A stretch of 64,000 bases of DNA from contig OW051473.1 of the NCBI GenBank assembly GCA_932521025.1, forward strand, positions 9,176,001-9,240,000, written 5' to 3'. A program made the position numbers and the translations under genes. Within the stretch, counting starts at the first letter, position 1. Each line of letters starts with the position of its first letter. This stretch comes from Oscheius onirici. Lineage: Eukaryota; Nematoda; Chromadorea; Rhabditida; Rhabditidae. Shown piece by piece: positions 1-11,800 of this stretch. A model generated the notes under the pieces. It saw only the letters and a program-made list of their open reading frames with translations. It was not told the origin of the DNA and made no database searches.

Positions 1-588
1 AATGACAAAGAAGCACGGATAGATTCTGTTTTCCCTATCCGAGCCTTCCGGAAACATCCGGATCATAATGGAAAATTCCTCGAAAAGGTAAGATCGGTAA
101 ATCCTGAGACTGTTCAAATACTCGGTGCTCCTCAAAAAGTCCTGCACTTTGCCTGTCGTTTGGGCTCTGTTGTAGAGGAAGGTCATAAACCGCTGCCGGA
201 AACCAGAGTAGAACGGTGTTCTTAGGTTAATAGGGTCCGGAGAGGCCAGATTCAGAAGACCGTCGTCTCTGACAGATGGTCCAATCTCCTTCAGAAGAGA
301 AAGCCCGTTTGAGGATGAATCTGGTAGAGGTAGACGGTTTGATGCCGGATAGACGTGACCATTAGATAGTCTCCACTGACATTGACACAGCTCACTAAAT
401 GGATCTTGTCCATGAGGAAGTACTATTGCCCAACCTTCTGCTTGGTCTGAAAATGGCAATTAATAACAGGGAATGATATGTCTTACCTTCAAATCGATAG
501 TAGTGATCATTAGTTCTTCAAACTGATCTATAAGAGTGCTTTCGTTGTTCACGTAGAGATTTGCAATTTGAACATGGGCGTCGTTAAC
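1..588 (-). CDS. Unrecognised gene, 3' part cut by the window edge
   Basis: At least two exons read on the minus strand. Exon 588-487 encodes a 34-residue stretch beginning VNDAHVQIANLY and has a good acceptor (tttag) and donor (gtaag). Exon 446-1 is open for about 148 codons, includes PDPINLRTPFYSGFRQRF, and runs off the window. It looks coding because it is long, rich in hydrophobic and charged residues and free of stops. I do not recognise the family. The simplest junction between the two exons does not keep frame (phase 0 donor against a phase 1 open frame), so one boundary is wrong or there is a small sequence error. The upstream exons were not found; repeats begin at about 600. Confidence 0.45.
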
Positions 589-600
589 CTAAAATGGAAA

Positions 601-1050
601 GTTTTTGTAAACAAGATTGGTAACTCCCTTCCAGGCATAAAGTAGAAATTCATGACTTCGCTCTGACAAGAAACCCCAGTCGTGATTTCTCTTTCATTCC
701 TCCTTTGTTACCCTCCTCCAGTCACTCTCCCTGACGCTCCAAAGAAATTACCGAAATTGTATTTGTACCCGCTCCCTCCCAAGCCTAATTTCAAAATGTA
801 GGATCTGAACGGATCGAACGGCCCGTTCCAAGCTTTACCGAGTCTCAGTCCTACTGTACCTTCCCTTCTCCCCTTGTCACTCTGCTCCAGTCACCCAGAC
901 TCTCCAAAGAAACTACCAGTCGTTAGAACACTTCGCGCACTTTCTTTTCCTGTCACGACTTGTTAAAAACTAAGTTGCGCACAAAGCTCCCCTCCTTATC
1001 TTCAATTAGAGCTTCAGACACACAAACACACACACAGAGACTTGGGAGCA
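601..1050. repeat. Dispersed direct repeat, copy 1
   Basis: This stretch matches 2745-3185 over almost its whole length in the same order, including the shared phrases ttcattcctcctttgttacc and ctttcctgtca and ending in the same (ca)n cacagagacttgggagcaatt. By eye the copies agree at roughly three bases in four. No coding frame survives in either. It is probably part of a larger mobile element, but no terminal structure is visible. Confidence 0.7.
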
Positions 1051-1096
1051 ATTTAAAATAGACCAGCCGGCTTCGCCGGCTGGTCTATTTTAAATT
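1050..1096. repeat. Perfect 21-bp-arm palindrome with 5-nt loop
   Basis: The arms 1050-1070 and 1076-1096 are exact reverse complements separated by cttcg. The core ccggcttcgccgg recurs in weaker form at about 15470, 17945, 20440 and 21578. It marks the junction between two repeat families (601-1050 and 1077-1570) and could be a transposon end hairpin. Confidence 0.8.
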
Positions 1097-1570
1097 GGCG
1101 GCTTTTTTACTTGTGCTTTCTTCCTTACTTCTGTTCCGTCCCCAATCAACCGATCTCCTCTGCTCCCTCCCCCAGTCAACTGATTCTCTTTTGATCCCTT
1201 CCCCGGTCAACCGATCTCTCTTCTGATCCTGTCACGTCTTCTTCCTTCCCTTATCAATCGGACCTTTTTCATTTTTTCCCAGGGCTCATCCTCTCCCAAA
1301 GGATTGATATGAATTTTTCCATTTTCCAGCTATCCGATCCCTCTCTGAACTTATACAGATCAACCGGTCCCTTCTTATCCTCTAGCGGTTACCCTGACTC
1401 TACTTCCTACTCAAAATAATTTAGCAAAAATATTTGGCGAGAAGAGGAATCGAACATGGGTCGTCTGGGTAACAGCGGCGACTCTTAACAATACCAAAAT
1501 TTCGTGGCCTCGGACAAAAAACCTAACAAACACAGTCACAGAGTCAGCCACAGACACTTTCGCTTTTTAA
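1077..1570. repeat. Dispersed repeat family 2, copy 1
   Basis: It matches 21577-21990 along its length: ggcggctttttacttgtg, a CT-rich tract, ctagcggttaccctgactct and a terminal block with tttggcgag.agaggaatc. The terminal block read on the minus strand has a pol III B-box-like gttcgattcc in this copy. A short fragment of the same family begins at about 17940. Non-coding. Confidence 0.65.
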
Positions 1571-2299
1571 TATTTTAGATATTTCAACATGTGTTCCGAA
1601 ACATCATGGTCTTGGACGTCTTGGACGACTGTCGTGAAAAATTTTGCCGATATGTGCATATCAATATTCTTCTTAATATTTATAGGACCAAACGGTATGT
1701 TCGAGGATCCGAAAGAACATAGAGAATGTCATGTCTCGAGAAGGGCACCCTTGGTCCAATCCTCTGTGATCCTCAGTCGGGGCCATGAGCCCGTCGCCCG
1801 CTGCCAGCAGCAGTAGGGGACTTGAAAAAATGTGAAAAGGGTAATATTTTAAAAAACGGACGTGGCAGCTAGTTTCCTCTAAAAAAAACTAAACGCTATT
1901 CACCCGTGCCGATTCTGCTACAACAAGAAATCTGCCGCTCGCTGTGAAATATGCAAAGTCGAGACGGAACTTGAAGAAATGGTTTAAAAGCCATGGACCT
2001 CAAAATCAAGCTCGAAAATACTCTGAATGCATCAGTTTTTGCAATTTATAAGTCTTTATACCGTAAGGACTTGAACTTCCGGAACATTTCTAGAACTCTG
2101 GACTCCTCGGTAACGGTAGACCCGTACTACGTTCAATCGAGAGGCAAAACAAATCAGCCGAGTTCCATCGGGGGTCCAGGTTACTATGCCGTCTCCTGAT
2201 AGTATCTCATCCAGCTATAATTAAATACTTTATTAGGTTGAGCAAAAAGTCTTTTGGTGTCGCCCATAACTTCTTCCAGAAAAGTGCAAATCGGCTTTC
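1571..2299. other. No gene seen
   Basis: Only short open frames occur here, without convincing splice signals or protein character. The region lies between repeat copies. Confidence 0.5.
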
Positions 2300-2744
2300 T
2301 CTGTTTCAAAATGTAGGTTTCATTCTCCAAATTAATAGGCTATATAAGAAACCTGGATATCTTATCGTTTCAGAACAGTGAGCGTTGCCTGGGGTGATTC
2401 TTAACTTAGTAGAATGCTACAGTTAAAAACAAAAAGATTTCCTCTCTGCGAATTCGAACCCTGGTTGTCCCAGCTAAATTTTCCAAACCCATTCGGCCAT
2501 TTTCAGTTTAGGGTTGATCCCAAAACCAAGCATTATTATTCAAAAATAAAAAACCAAAATCCTCATTGTTCTCAGCTGAGGTTTTCAATAGTTGACAACA
2601 TTTTGGCAGGATTTGATCCAGGAGAGTTATAGGCAAAATGATGGTTTGATCGAAACATGGAATGTTCACTATTCTCAAACGATAAGATATTCAGGTCTCT
2701 TATGTAGCGTATTAATTTGGCCTTGATGAAACCTACATTTTAAA
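2300..2744. repeat. Fold-back repeat with tRNA-like module
   Basis: The left arm 2309-2391 and right arm 2661-2741 are imperfect inverted copies (shared phrases aatgtaggtttcat and gatatcttatcgttt). Between them, on the minus strand, is a B-box-like ccagggttcgaattcg followed by gaggaaatcttttt. The same module is found in the element at 7052-7710, and the arms also share aattaataggc with that element, so the two are probably related. Confidence 0.55.
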
Positions 2745-3185
2745 AAAACAAGGTTGGCAATGCCCTTCCAGGGGTAAAATAGAAATTCATGATTTCACTC
2801 TGTCACGGAGCCCTAGTCGTGGTTTCCCTTTCATTCCTCCTTTGTTACCCTCCTCCAGACACTCTCCCTGACCCTCCAAAGAAACTACCGAAATTACATT
2901 TGAACCCACTCCCTCCCAAGCCTAATGTAGGACCTGAACAGGTCGCCCGGAATGTTCTTAGCTTTAGTGAGTCTCAGTCTTACTGTCCCTTCCCTTCTTC
3001 CCTTGTAACTCTGTTCCAGTCACCCCCTATCCCTCAAAGAAACTACCAAAGTTGTTAGAACCCTTCGTGCAATTGCTTTTCCTGTCATTACTTGTTAAAA
3101 ACGCACACAAAGCTCCCCTCCTTAGCCTCAGAGCTTCAGACAAACACACAAACACACACACACAGAGACTTGGGAGCAATTTAAA
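2745..3185. repeat. Dispersed direct repeat, copy 2
   Basis: Second copy of the repeat at 601-1050, same orientation, ending in (ca)n cacagagacttgggagcaatttaa. It directly abuts the fold-back element on its left. Confidence 0.7.
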
Positions 3186-4343
3186 CATATATCTCCGCCA
3201 GAACAATATCAGCTGACTGAGAGTACCATGAGATATTTTTTCCCAATATTTCGCACGATTCGCAAAGATGTTGTGGCATTGTGAATTATGTAAGAGAGGC
3301 CAGCAGCTTCTATTTCATTAACTGATTCCAGACCGACGGTTCCAAACTTTTGCGTTTCATGGGAAGTGAACAGTTAACAACGTTTATTGAACGGACTTAA
3401 GGTCTAAGGCCGCAGACGCAAGTGTTTTTTTCATAATCGGGGCACAAGTATTCGTTATTTGCAATGGCTGCTGAAATTTGCACATTTTGGCAACAATGCC
3501 AGAAACTCACCCTGCCTCTCCTTATTATCGCTAGCACAAGTCTTGAAGAGCATTGTGGGATTTGTCGAGAGAAGCCAGTCTTAAAGGGACAGTCCTGTTG
3601 TGTGTGAAGATGTGATCAGGAGAAATCAGGCAATTTCGTGGCGGGACCCACGACAAATTGCATTTTTACATTTTTAAGGGTTTACACTAATTTTTTCGTT
3701 TTTACTTGTTTTTGATCGATTTATCGTAGAAAACTATCCCTAAAATGAGTGGTGGAATGCTAAAAATGGTGTGAATTGGGACACCTAGGCGTCAGATACC
3801 AACAAATCGCATTCTGTCTGTTTTTCAGGGTTCTGTCAAAGCAAGCAACGAAAAGAAAAAAGATGGGACGCGATTGTAAACTTAAATACGGTTATGAACT
3901 AGACGGCTCAATAATATTTTGCATCGAAATTGGCAGTGGAGGCCCACAGTTTTCCAACACCAGCAATAAAAGGAGCTCATCTTGGAACTAGGGCTAAGTT
4001 TAGAAGGATCGTAAAACCATAGCAGTAATTGTAGGGTAATGGCTTGGCTGGAACTTTGGGGAAGATATGAAATGTTATTTTATTATTATTTTCAGCACAT
4101 ACCCGTACCGCGACGTCACCCCCTTTAGGGTAACACAATGCAGATTTCGTCGTCTGCAACAAAGTGCTTTTGGTCTCTTCCTGTCCGCGTGGAACTGACC
4201 CCCTTTAATTAATTAAGTTAGTGAAAGTATCATCTGTTCTTACTAACTTTGGTTGCGAAAGAAATAATCTCGGCCTCATACAGTTTACCCGGAACATTTT
4301 TGTGATACCATTTATGCAGAAAAAAAACAAAGTAACAGTTTTA
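3186..4343. other. No gene seen
   Basis: AT-rich non-coding sequence. It lies downstream of the minus-strand glycosyltransferase and should hold that gene's 3' UTR. No further coding exon was found. Confidence 0.5.
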
Positions 4344-6048
4344 TCACCGGTTTTTGTAAAGTTTATTATTCCAAGATGCCAAGTTTTTCTTTTTGGTCAA
4401 GCTGAAGATTATATTCTCGTCCTTGAAGTGTTCATAATCGTCGACATAGGCGTAGTGCAAAAGATAGGCCACATTAACTCTCTGTGTTGACGCCTTTCTA
4501 GCTAAGTAGCCAGTGACGAAAATATCATCAACCCAGAAAAAGTTAACGTCTCGCGCCGTTTTGGCTAAAGCCGAAATGGCTTTTCTTGTGGTAAAGTAGG
4601 CAAACCCGGAACAGTAGTTCGGGTACGTTTTCTCACTAATTTCCGACGAAGAAATGTTCCTAGGCCGTTTCTATACAAATTTTTTCAGTTATAGCTTTTA
4701 CCATTTGCCGTTGTGTTGAACTGGAGAATCTTCCCAGACCCGGCACCAAATTTTGTTTCCATTCAGCAAGAATTTGTTAGTGAGTGAGAATATCTTTCCG
4801 CCATTCTGGACCAGATTTGCAAAGGCGTCAGGTTTAAAGGCAACATCGTCATCCAATTTGACAACATACGGAGCATTACAATGGCGGTGGATGTAGTAAA
4901 TATGTGTCAAATGCTGAGGATAATGATATTTCAGCTGACTGACTCTTACCTTATAAGTGATGTTATGGTAAGTATCCAAGAAGTTGCCTTGTAAAATGTC
5001 TCCATACTTTTTGGCTTCCTTAGCTATGAGGCATTGGTCATTGGTAGAACCTGGTTGACCAATTGCAAACATCATTTCGAAATTGTGCTGAAATCAAATC
5101 TTACTTTATAAACCAGTTTTTTAGTCTCAGCTGTGATTCTCTGTGTGTACCTTTTCACGAGTCAACAACCGAATCAAGCTGGGAGTACAAGATTCTATTT
5201 CTCGCGTTGTCTTACGCTGCCATACGACTAGATTGAGCGCATAGGTAATAGCCAGGTCAGTGGACGAGAACGCTTCAACCTTTATGATGTTTTTTCGTCT
5301 TCAGCAGGCCCGTTTTCGTGTCTTTCTAGTCAATCGGTCTCAATCAAATTGTCTCCCAGTTAACCGGCTCACTGATCCTATTCCTGTGAACTGTCCCTTT
5401 TTTCCGTTTACCCATTCTCTTGATCTTTTTCAGGTCACCTGATTGTACTACAACCCGCTGGCTGGCTAAGCACAACTAACCCCCTTGACTGGTTCGAAGG
5501 TATGTGCAAGAAAACAAAGTAACACAATGACCATCTGAAGTTCGTGTTTCTGTCATTTTGTGTTTCAGAAAAGTTTTCAGAATACTCGGAGCGCTTCTTT
5601 GAGAAAGAATGGCGACAATGTGGCCTATCTAGCCGGACGTGTTTTGGCTGTCTATCTTGTACACCTCTAATTTTTTTGATCTGTTATTAACTATTCTACA
5701 CACAATAAAAGTTGTCTAACAATATGGCTGGTCTACAGTCCAAAAACGACTAACCTTTTCTTTGAAGCGGGTGTACATTCCTCTCCATATTTGTCTCGTA
5801 CTAAAATCGTTTGCTCGTACATGCACAGTAACAATGAATAGCTTATTTTTACAAAAATTCGCAGCAGGCTCGATGGTGACTTTAGTCTCAAAATAAATTC
5901 AAAAAGCCCAAAGTTTTCTCACTTTTACGCCAAACTGTCTGTCTTGTTCCTCGACTATTTCGTCCGTTTCAATATAATTATCCCAGTATATAATATTGAA
6001 GGTTACTAGTAAAAATAGAAAAAAGGTGATGAATTTAGTCGACGCCAT
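4344..6048 (-). CDS. Family-31 glycosyltransferase (beta-1,3-galactosyltransferase-like)
   Basis: Predicted Golgi type II membrane enzyme that transfers a sugar from a UDP donor. Exons 6048-5923, 5886-5755, 5087-4950, 4913-4702 and 4659-4344 join to 307 residues. The start is followed at once by a single N-terminal anchor (FITFFLFLLVTFNIIYW). Seen motifs: RQIWRGMY (family R..W), FAIGQPGSTNDQ, the metal-binding KLDDDV near residue 155, the C-terminal YPNYCSGFAYF and an acidic WVDDIFVTG where the family has EDVYVG. Length matches small GT31 enzymes. The exon 2 acceptor is TTTGAG and the last intron is 42 nt. Intron 2 is 667 nt. The exact acceptor sugar cannot be told from sequence; nematodes have many members. 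Confidence 0.85.
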
Positions 6049-6628
6049 ATTTTACGGGGCTGAGGTGCTTAATAGGATGACTCGCCGAGTCGATAAGCAG
6101 CACACTGATACGCTGGTTATAATGAGTGGTCTAGAAGTCCACGTATGTACAGTCACTATTGTCAGCTCTGTGAATCAGTGATGTGCAGATTTGTGGCTAG
6201 AAAGAATGCGGAGAGGGAAAGGAATCTCGCTGGAAACTAGGAATCCAGAGACACCTTTTATTGGAATTCTGTTCAGAAAGCAAACAGAAACGATCAGAAG
6301 CTTAAACATAAGACATTTATTCTTTGCTCTTCTTTAAGGCTACAACTTTTAGACTTGACATCACTGGCTCGGCCAGCTCCTTGAAAAGGATGATAACATT
6401 TCTATGTGCATCGGATTCCAGACCTTCCCGAAGAAAGAGTTACAAAAGAGAAGATTGAGTGCCAATTTTGGATTAAAGTCGGGGAAGGGTCAGGCCATCA
6501 TTACTTCCGACTTGAAAAGAAGTTTTACAAAACAGAATTTCCTAAAAAAACATAGCTAGTAGTCTTATGTGATTTTCAGTTAAAATTAGGCGATTGGAAA
6601 AGAATCCTGAACTTTATCCTGAAAATCG
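6049..6628. other. Upstream region of the glycosyltransferase; no gene seen
   Basis: No coding exon is visible. It should contain the promoter of the minus-strand gene starting at 6048. Confidence 0.4.
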
Positions 6629-6952
6629 TTACAATTGGATATACCCATAACTTTTTGGTGACCCAACAGTACAGGATAGGTGTCCAAAAGTGTGGTTCAA
6701 CTTTTCGACACTGACTCCCTTGTCAAGTGGAAGACTTCCATTCTCTTTAAACATCACTACAGGCCTCCAACATAGTTTTGTCTTTGAAAATAGTGCGATC
6801 AAGTCATACGGCTTGGTAATGCCGTGGCCTTCCGAGACCTTTCTCAAAACAAGCAGGTTTCTGGCGTCTGCTTCTCCAGCTCTGTTACGTCCTTCATTGA
6901 GTGCAACTTCTGAAATACTGAAATACGTGTCTCTTGAAAATTTCAATACCAT
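6629..6952 (-). CDS. Possible orphan coding exon
   Basis: A minus-strand open frame of 107 codons with ordinary protein composition (for example LCWRPVVMFKENGSLPL near its middle). A possible acceptor tatttcag lies just inside, so the coding part may start with EVALNEGRN. The opposite strand is also open, so this may be chance. No partner exons or family were recognised. Confidence 0.25.
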   Translation of the reverse strand: MVLKFSRDTYFSISEVALNEGRNRAGEADARNLLVLRKVSEGHGITKPYDLIALFSKTKLCWRPVVMFKENGSLPLDKGVSVEKLNHTFGHLSCTVGSPKSYGYIQL

Positions 6953-7051
6953 TTATAGTCCAGATTTGGTCTTTTTCAAGTTGGACAGTCAAATGACCTC
7001 TTTTTCTGATAACACAACTAGCTTTGCCCTGTGATCAATGTGGTTTGTCTA

Positions 7052-7710
7052 TTAGGTCGCCAACAAAGTGTTTTCGAATGAAAATGAAGGTCTACTCGAG
7101 GCCGAATTAATAGGCAGTCAACAAACCTTGGAAAGCTTATTGCCTGAGTACAGTGATCGGCGGAAATTTTTGACAAAAAGACAGATTTGCCCATAACTTC
7201 TCAGGGTTGCATCCTACAAAAAATTGTCAACTACAATAATTTTTTTCTCGGAAAGACGAACAGTTGGTTTTTTTTTTTTGAAAAATGATTTTTGACTTTG
7301 GGATCAGGTATAAATTGAAAATGTCTGGATGGCGCAGTGGGTTTCTGAAATTCACACTGGCACTACCAGGATTCGAATCCGCCGAGAGGAAATCTTTTGT
7401 AGCATTCTACTGGGCTAAATATCACCTCTGTAAAATACCAGCTCGATTTGTTTGATAGTCTTTGTTCGTTCGTCTTTCCGAGAAAAAAATTATTGTAGTT
7501 GACAATTTTTTGTAGGATGCAACCCTGAGAAGTTATGGGCAAATCTGTCTCTTTGTCAAAACTTCCGCCGATCACTGTACTCAAGCGATAAGCTTTCCAG
7601 GGTTTGATTACCGCCTATTAATTCGGCCTCGGGCAGACCTTCATTTTGAAAAAAAGATCACTCGATTTGGATGAATCTGGAAAAAGGAAAACACTTAGTT
7701 GGCGACCTAA
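7052..7710. mobile_element. TA-flanked fold-back DNA transposon (MITE-like)
   Basis: The ends TTAGGTCGCCAAC and GTTGGCGACCTAA are inverted copies, each flanked by TA (7050-7051 and 7711-7712), as in Tc1/mariner-type insertions. The inverted arms extend about 210-250 bp inward (left to about 7265, right from about 7455), so a transcript would form a long hairpin. There is no transposase frame. The loop holds a tRNA-like module at 7328-7405. Confidence 0.85.
7328..7405 (+). repeat. tRNA-like pol III module inside fold-back element
   Basis: An A-box-like tggcgcagtgg is followed about 40 nt later by the B-box-like ggattcgaatcc and then a TTTT run. No closing acceptor stem is seen, so it is not a functional tRNA. 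The same module, with gaggaaatctttt and gtagcattctact, occurs inverted at about 2400-2480. Confidence 0.45.
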
Positions 7711-7854
7711 TACTACAACCGTTACACATGTGTTGAATGAAAAATATACTGTGTTTGAATCTGCCTTTTTAGTACACCAAGTAGAGCAACAGGCCGGCCT
7801 GGCCTGGGCCGACTGGATGCTGCGCAGCCAGCGTCAAAACTGTCCCAAAACGCA

Positions 7855-7940
7855 CTTGCCTCCGTGGTGCAGTGCCAGCGCGCCCAACTCGGCGCCCAAG
7901 GGTCGCGGGTTCGACCCCGCGCCAACTTTTTCTTTTTGCC
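7855..7940 (+). repeat. GC-rich tRNA-like module
   Basis: A-box-like tggtgcagtgcc and B-box-like gggttcgacccc are spaced as in a tRNA and followed by TTTTTCTTTTT. The hairpins gcgcc/ggcgc and cgcggg/cccgcg can form, but the 5' and 3' ends do not pair as an acceptor stem. It is probably a SINE or tRNA relic. Confidence 0.4.
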
Positions 7941-8479
7941 CAGGCCGAGGCTACAGACGCACACGGAGACGGATCAACTTTAAAAGAATAGATGTTTGCA
8001 CTATTGTGGTTATCGCGCAGGGAAAAGGTTAGAAACGACCTTTTATTACCAAAAGGATTTTCGTTAACTAAGTAACAAGAGCGACGTTCTATAAATTGAG
8101 CTCTCAAGAAGTTTTGGCATTAGAAGCATGCTAGTCAAGCTTGAGTAGTTTGACCCGTTGCCCTTCTTCTATACTGCAAGCGTCCTTTATCAGACTCATG
8201 CAGTCTCAGATAAGAGACTTCGTCTGCCTTGAGACTTTTGGAATGCAAAACAGCCATTCTTTATTTATTAGTCCTAGAAATGAATCTGGCATGATAAGGA
8301 GGAAGAATGTACCCTTCGTCAGCGTTTGTTTGCTCTTTGGAGAGTGTAGATACGTGCTTAGATAGATACGTGTCTTTACGTGCACTCTCTTCCTCTAACA
8401 CATCTAGACTGTTAGAAATGGTAGTCTATTTTTTCTTATACTTACTGCTCTCCTAATAAACTAACAGTACTCTACAAGC

Positions 8480-8620
8480 ATTCATCTCAGTTCTGACCGG
8501 AAAAACCGAGTTGGAACTACCGAATACTCGAAAGCGTTATGGAGATGCAAATTATATCAACGTCTATCCTATGGTTTAGGATAACGCAGAAAAAGAATAT
8601 GTTACTCCTAATAAATTAAC
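8480..8620 (+). pseudogene. Broken fragment of the neighbouring DUF229 gene
   Basis: It matches 10855-10985 of the intact gene nearly base for base through TGKTELELPNTRKRYGDANY, then has an in-frame stop where the gene encodes Trp in YPMVWNKY and diverges after about 130 nt. It is a single partial exon with no start or splice sites: a recent tandem or ectopic duplicate. Confidence 0.85.
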
Positions 8621-8868
8621 AGTACGAAAGTTTCATCTTAGGCTCTCGTAACTCTTAGCTATCTAGACGTTCTTCGACCGGTTAAACTTACTGATAATGA
8701 CCATCCTTTTACCCCAGTACCCTCGTACGCTGTGTTGTCTATTTCGTTTGAGTATCTGAGACTGAGAAACTTGAGTCATTCTGTGATTTCCTTTGACAAA
8801 TAATCGTTTTCAGAAAACATTTGTCAATATTTTGCGTCACACATTTTTGAAACAATTTCCGGGACAAA

Positions 8869-11800
8869 ATGCATTACGTTCCGTTATTGCGTGGCAAATT
8901 TTCTCGCTTTTGGATACGGAGCAAACAATCACGGTTACAAGTTCCCATTTTACTGTTAGCCGCTGTTGCTCTATGGTTTCTCTATGGATATGTCTTCATT
9001 GATGAAGATCCAAGTTCAAGTTCAACAGAAGCTGTTGATTTAAAATCCTTAGTGATTTTTGGCAAGGATGATATGAATATGGTTGACAGAAACAAGAGAA
9101 GCTTTTCTGATGCTACGGTAAGTATTTTCAAGCCGATTTATATTGATGTTACATTAATAGGGATGCAATGTTCCGAAGTTGGACACTTTTGGCAAAGAGC
9201 TGATGCCATTCGTGAGCAAAGCGGAACCGATGGAATGTTCAGAACGAGCTGGAGAAGAGAACTGGGTTGACGTTGACGAAGAAGGCAGTTTAATCAAACA
9301 GAAAGGGCGGTGAGGCTTTATGTACATTGAAATATTTTGGACAGCAAGCACAATTTCTGTTTTGTAATTGGGTGCGTTACCGAAATTATGTAACAAGACA
9401 GAAAATTTGTTGGTGACGCAAGAGATTACGGCACGACCTTACGTTTTATGAAATTTATGAATATCCGCCACCCATGGGATATACTTCGGCAGGGAACACC
9501 GTTAGGTTAAATCTCCAAAAGCGCCTTTGAACTAACTGACTGTGGAAGCACGTGTGATCATGGAAACTATTTTTTAGTTTACAAAACTACTAGTCCCGAG
9601 ACTCGTCTTCCTGGGACATTCAGTAAAACTACTGTACTCTATTTCGAGTCTAGTCTAACGTAGACCCACGAGTCTACACTGTTTTTCATAATTATAGGTT
9701 CACCCCAGTTTTTCGACCTAGCGCGGCGCGCGTTTGTCAAAACGTTCTGATATGTTTTCCAATCGATTCGGCGAGTTTAAAAACCCCAGTAGCCATATTT
9801 TAAAAGAATTCAGTAGTAGAATTCAGCATTTCCAGTCGTTTTCCTATTTTCGCACCTTTTCATAATTATAGGTTCACCTCTGATTTTCTCACTTACAATG
9901 GAAGAATTGGCCAATATATTGGGAACGTTTGAGCCAGTTTCCTTGTAATCCCAGAGAGTTAGGAGCGATTTACCGACTCCCACCCGTGCACCAGTGCAAA
10001 ATAAACTTTTCGGATGAGCTCCAAATCGAGGTTATTTTGTGTTCCAATTGTGCACACCCAATCAGAGGCACTTTCTGAGCTTCCAGCTTATATATTGGCC
10101 AATTCTTCCATTGTAAGTGAGAAAATCAGAGGTGAACCTATAATTATGAAAAGGTGCGAAAATAAGAAAACGACTGGAAATGCTGAATTTTACTACTGAA
10201 TTCTTTTAAAATATGGCTACTGGGGTTTTTAAACACGCCGAATCGATTGGAAAAAATATCAGAACGTTTTAACAAACGCGCGCCGCGCTAGGTCGAAAAA
10301 CTGGGGTGAACCTATAATTATGAAAAGCGGTGTATTTCCGGCTGTTTGAAGGGATTTGAGCCAACGAGATTACCAGTCGAGCCATTACCACTTCCTACTC
10401 TCCAACGTTTACGTATATGCTCAGAATCTAGGACTTCAGACAACAATAAAATTCAGGGAAGCGGCCGACTGTACAATAGAGTACTTCAAAAGAAAGTCCG
10501 ACAATGAAAATGAAAAATTTGGAAAGGAGCCGGTGTCTGGTCAAAAGATGAAGAGCGATTTTGGAATAGTGCAGTGCAAGATGAATGGTACAGAATGGTC
10601 TCTTCCAATGATGGCGGCAGTTCGAAATGAAACTATTGTTGCACAGAAAGCCAAACCTGACGAAAAGAACAAGCCTATGGACGTACTCATTTTTGGGTTT
10701 GATTCAATGAGCCAGCAGCATTTCCGTCGAAAAATGCCAAAAACTGTGAAATGGCTCGAAATGATGAATGCAGTTATATTGAACGGTATCAATTTTTTTA
10801 CATTGAAGAAAAAAGTTTTAGGCTATAATATCGTCGGTGATGGCACACCACAAGCATTCATCCCAATTCTGACTGGAAAAACCGAGTTGGAACTACCGAA
10901 TACTCGAAAGCGTTATGGAGACGCAAATTATATCAACGTCTATCCTATGGTTTGGAATAAATACGCAGAAAAAGACTATGTTACTCTTTTTGGAGAGGAC
11001 GCATTTGAAATTGGTGTAGTAGTCTTTTGACTGAGATAAAGGAAAGTTCTAGGTATGTTCAACTATCGCTTAAAAGGATTCGATAAACAGCCAACTGACC
11101 ATTTTACAAGAAATTTCTACAGAGAAGCTGAGGCAGCTGAAGGTTCTTTCCAAAAAAAGCTCAAGTCACTCGCGTCAAAAAAGGCGTATCGCGGAAAATG
11201 TCTCGGCTCTGATCCGTATCACAAGGTACCAACCATTTTTCTCCAAACTTCCGCAACAATTCAGTCTTGGTTCCGATATTCTCGGCAGTTTTTGAAAGCG
11301 TACAAGGATCTGCCAAAATTTATGCTGATGCATCAGGATTCAATGAGCCACGATGACATAAATCTGATTGAAGTCGAAGACGAAGACTTTACTAACCACT
11401 TGGAAACAATGGAGCGGGACGGATTACTGAGCAATGCTGTACTAATAGTCATGGCTGATCACGGTCATCGATTCACGAAGATACGAGACACACATCAAGG
11501 ACAAATGGAAGAGGTGAGATATATCCGAATACCAAAAGTACATACTTTAGCTCTTCCTCCCCGTTTACGTTTACCAACCCCCAAACGTTATGACGTTTTG
11601 AAAGTCAATAACCTTAAAAGCAAAGTAGCCAAAGAAAGATTCTTAGGGCGGTCTCGATTTAGATTGTGAACAACTCATTCGATTTTGTATAAACAAATAG
11701 GTTCCGGCAAAATAAAGGCCCATTGAGGGATGGGATTTAGATCTTGGGCAAAATTTTGCATAGTAATCACTTATGCTGAGCGAAATTTCGACTAAAAAGT

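Noticed and set aside
5088-5754. Additional exon in the large intron of the glycosyltransferase
   Set aside because: A VVWQRKTTRE segment is open, but including it breaks the expected RGMYTRFKEK to HNFEMMFAIG continuity of the family.
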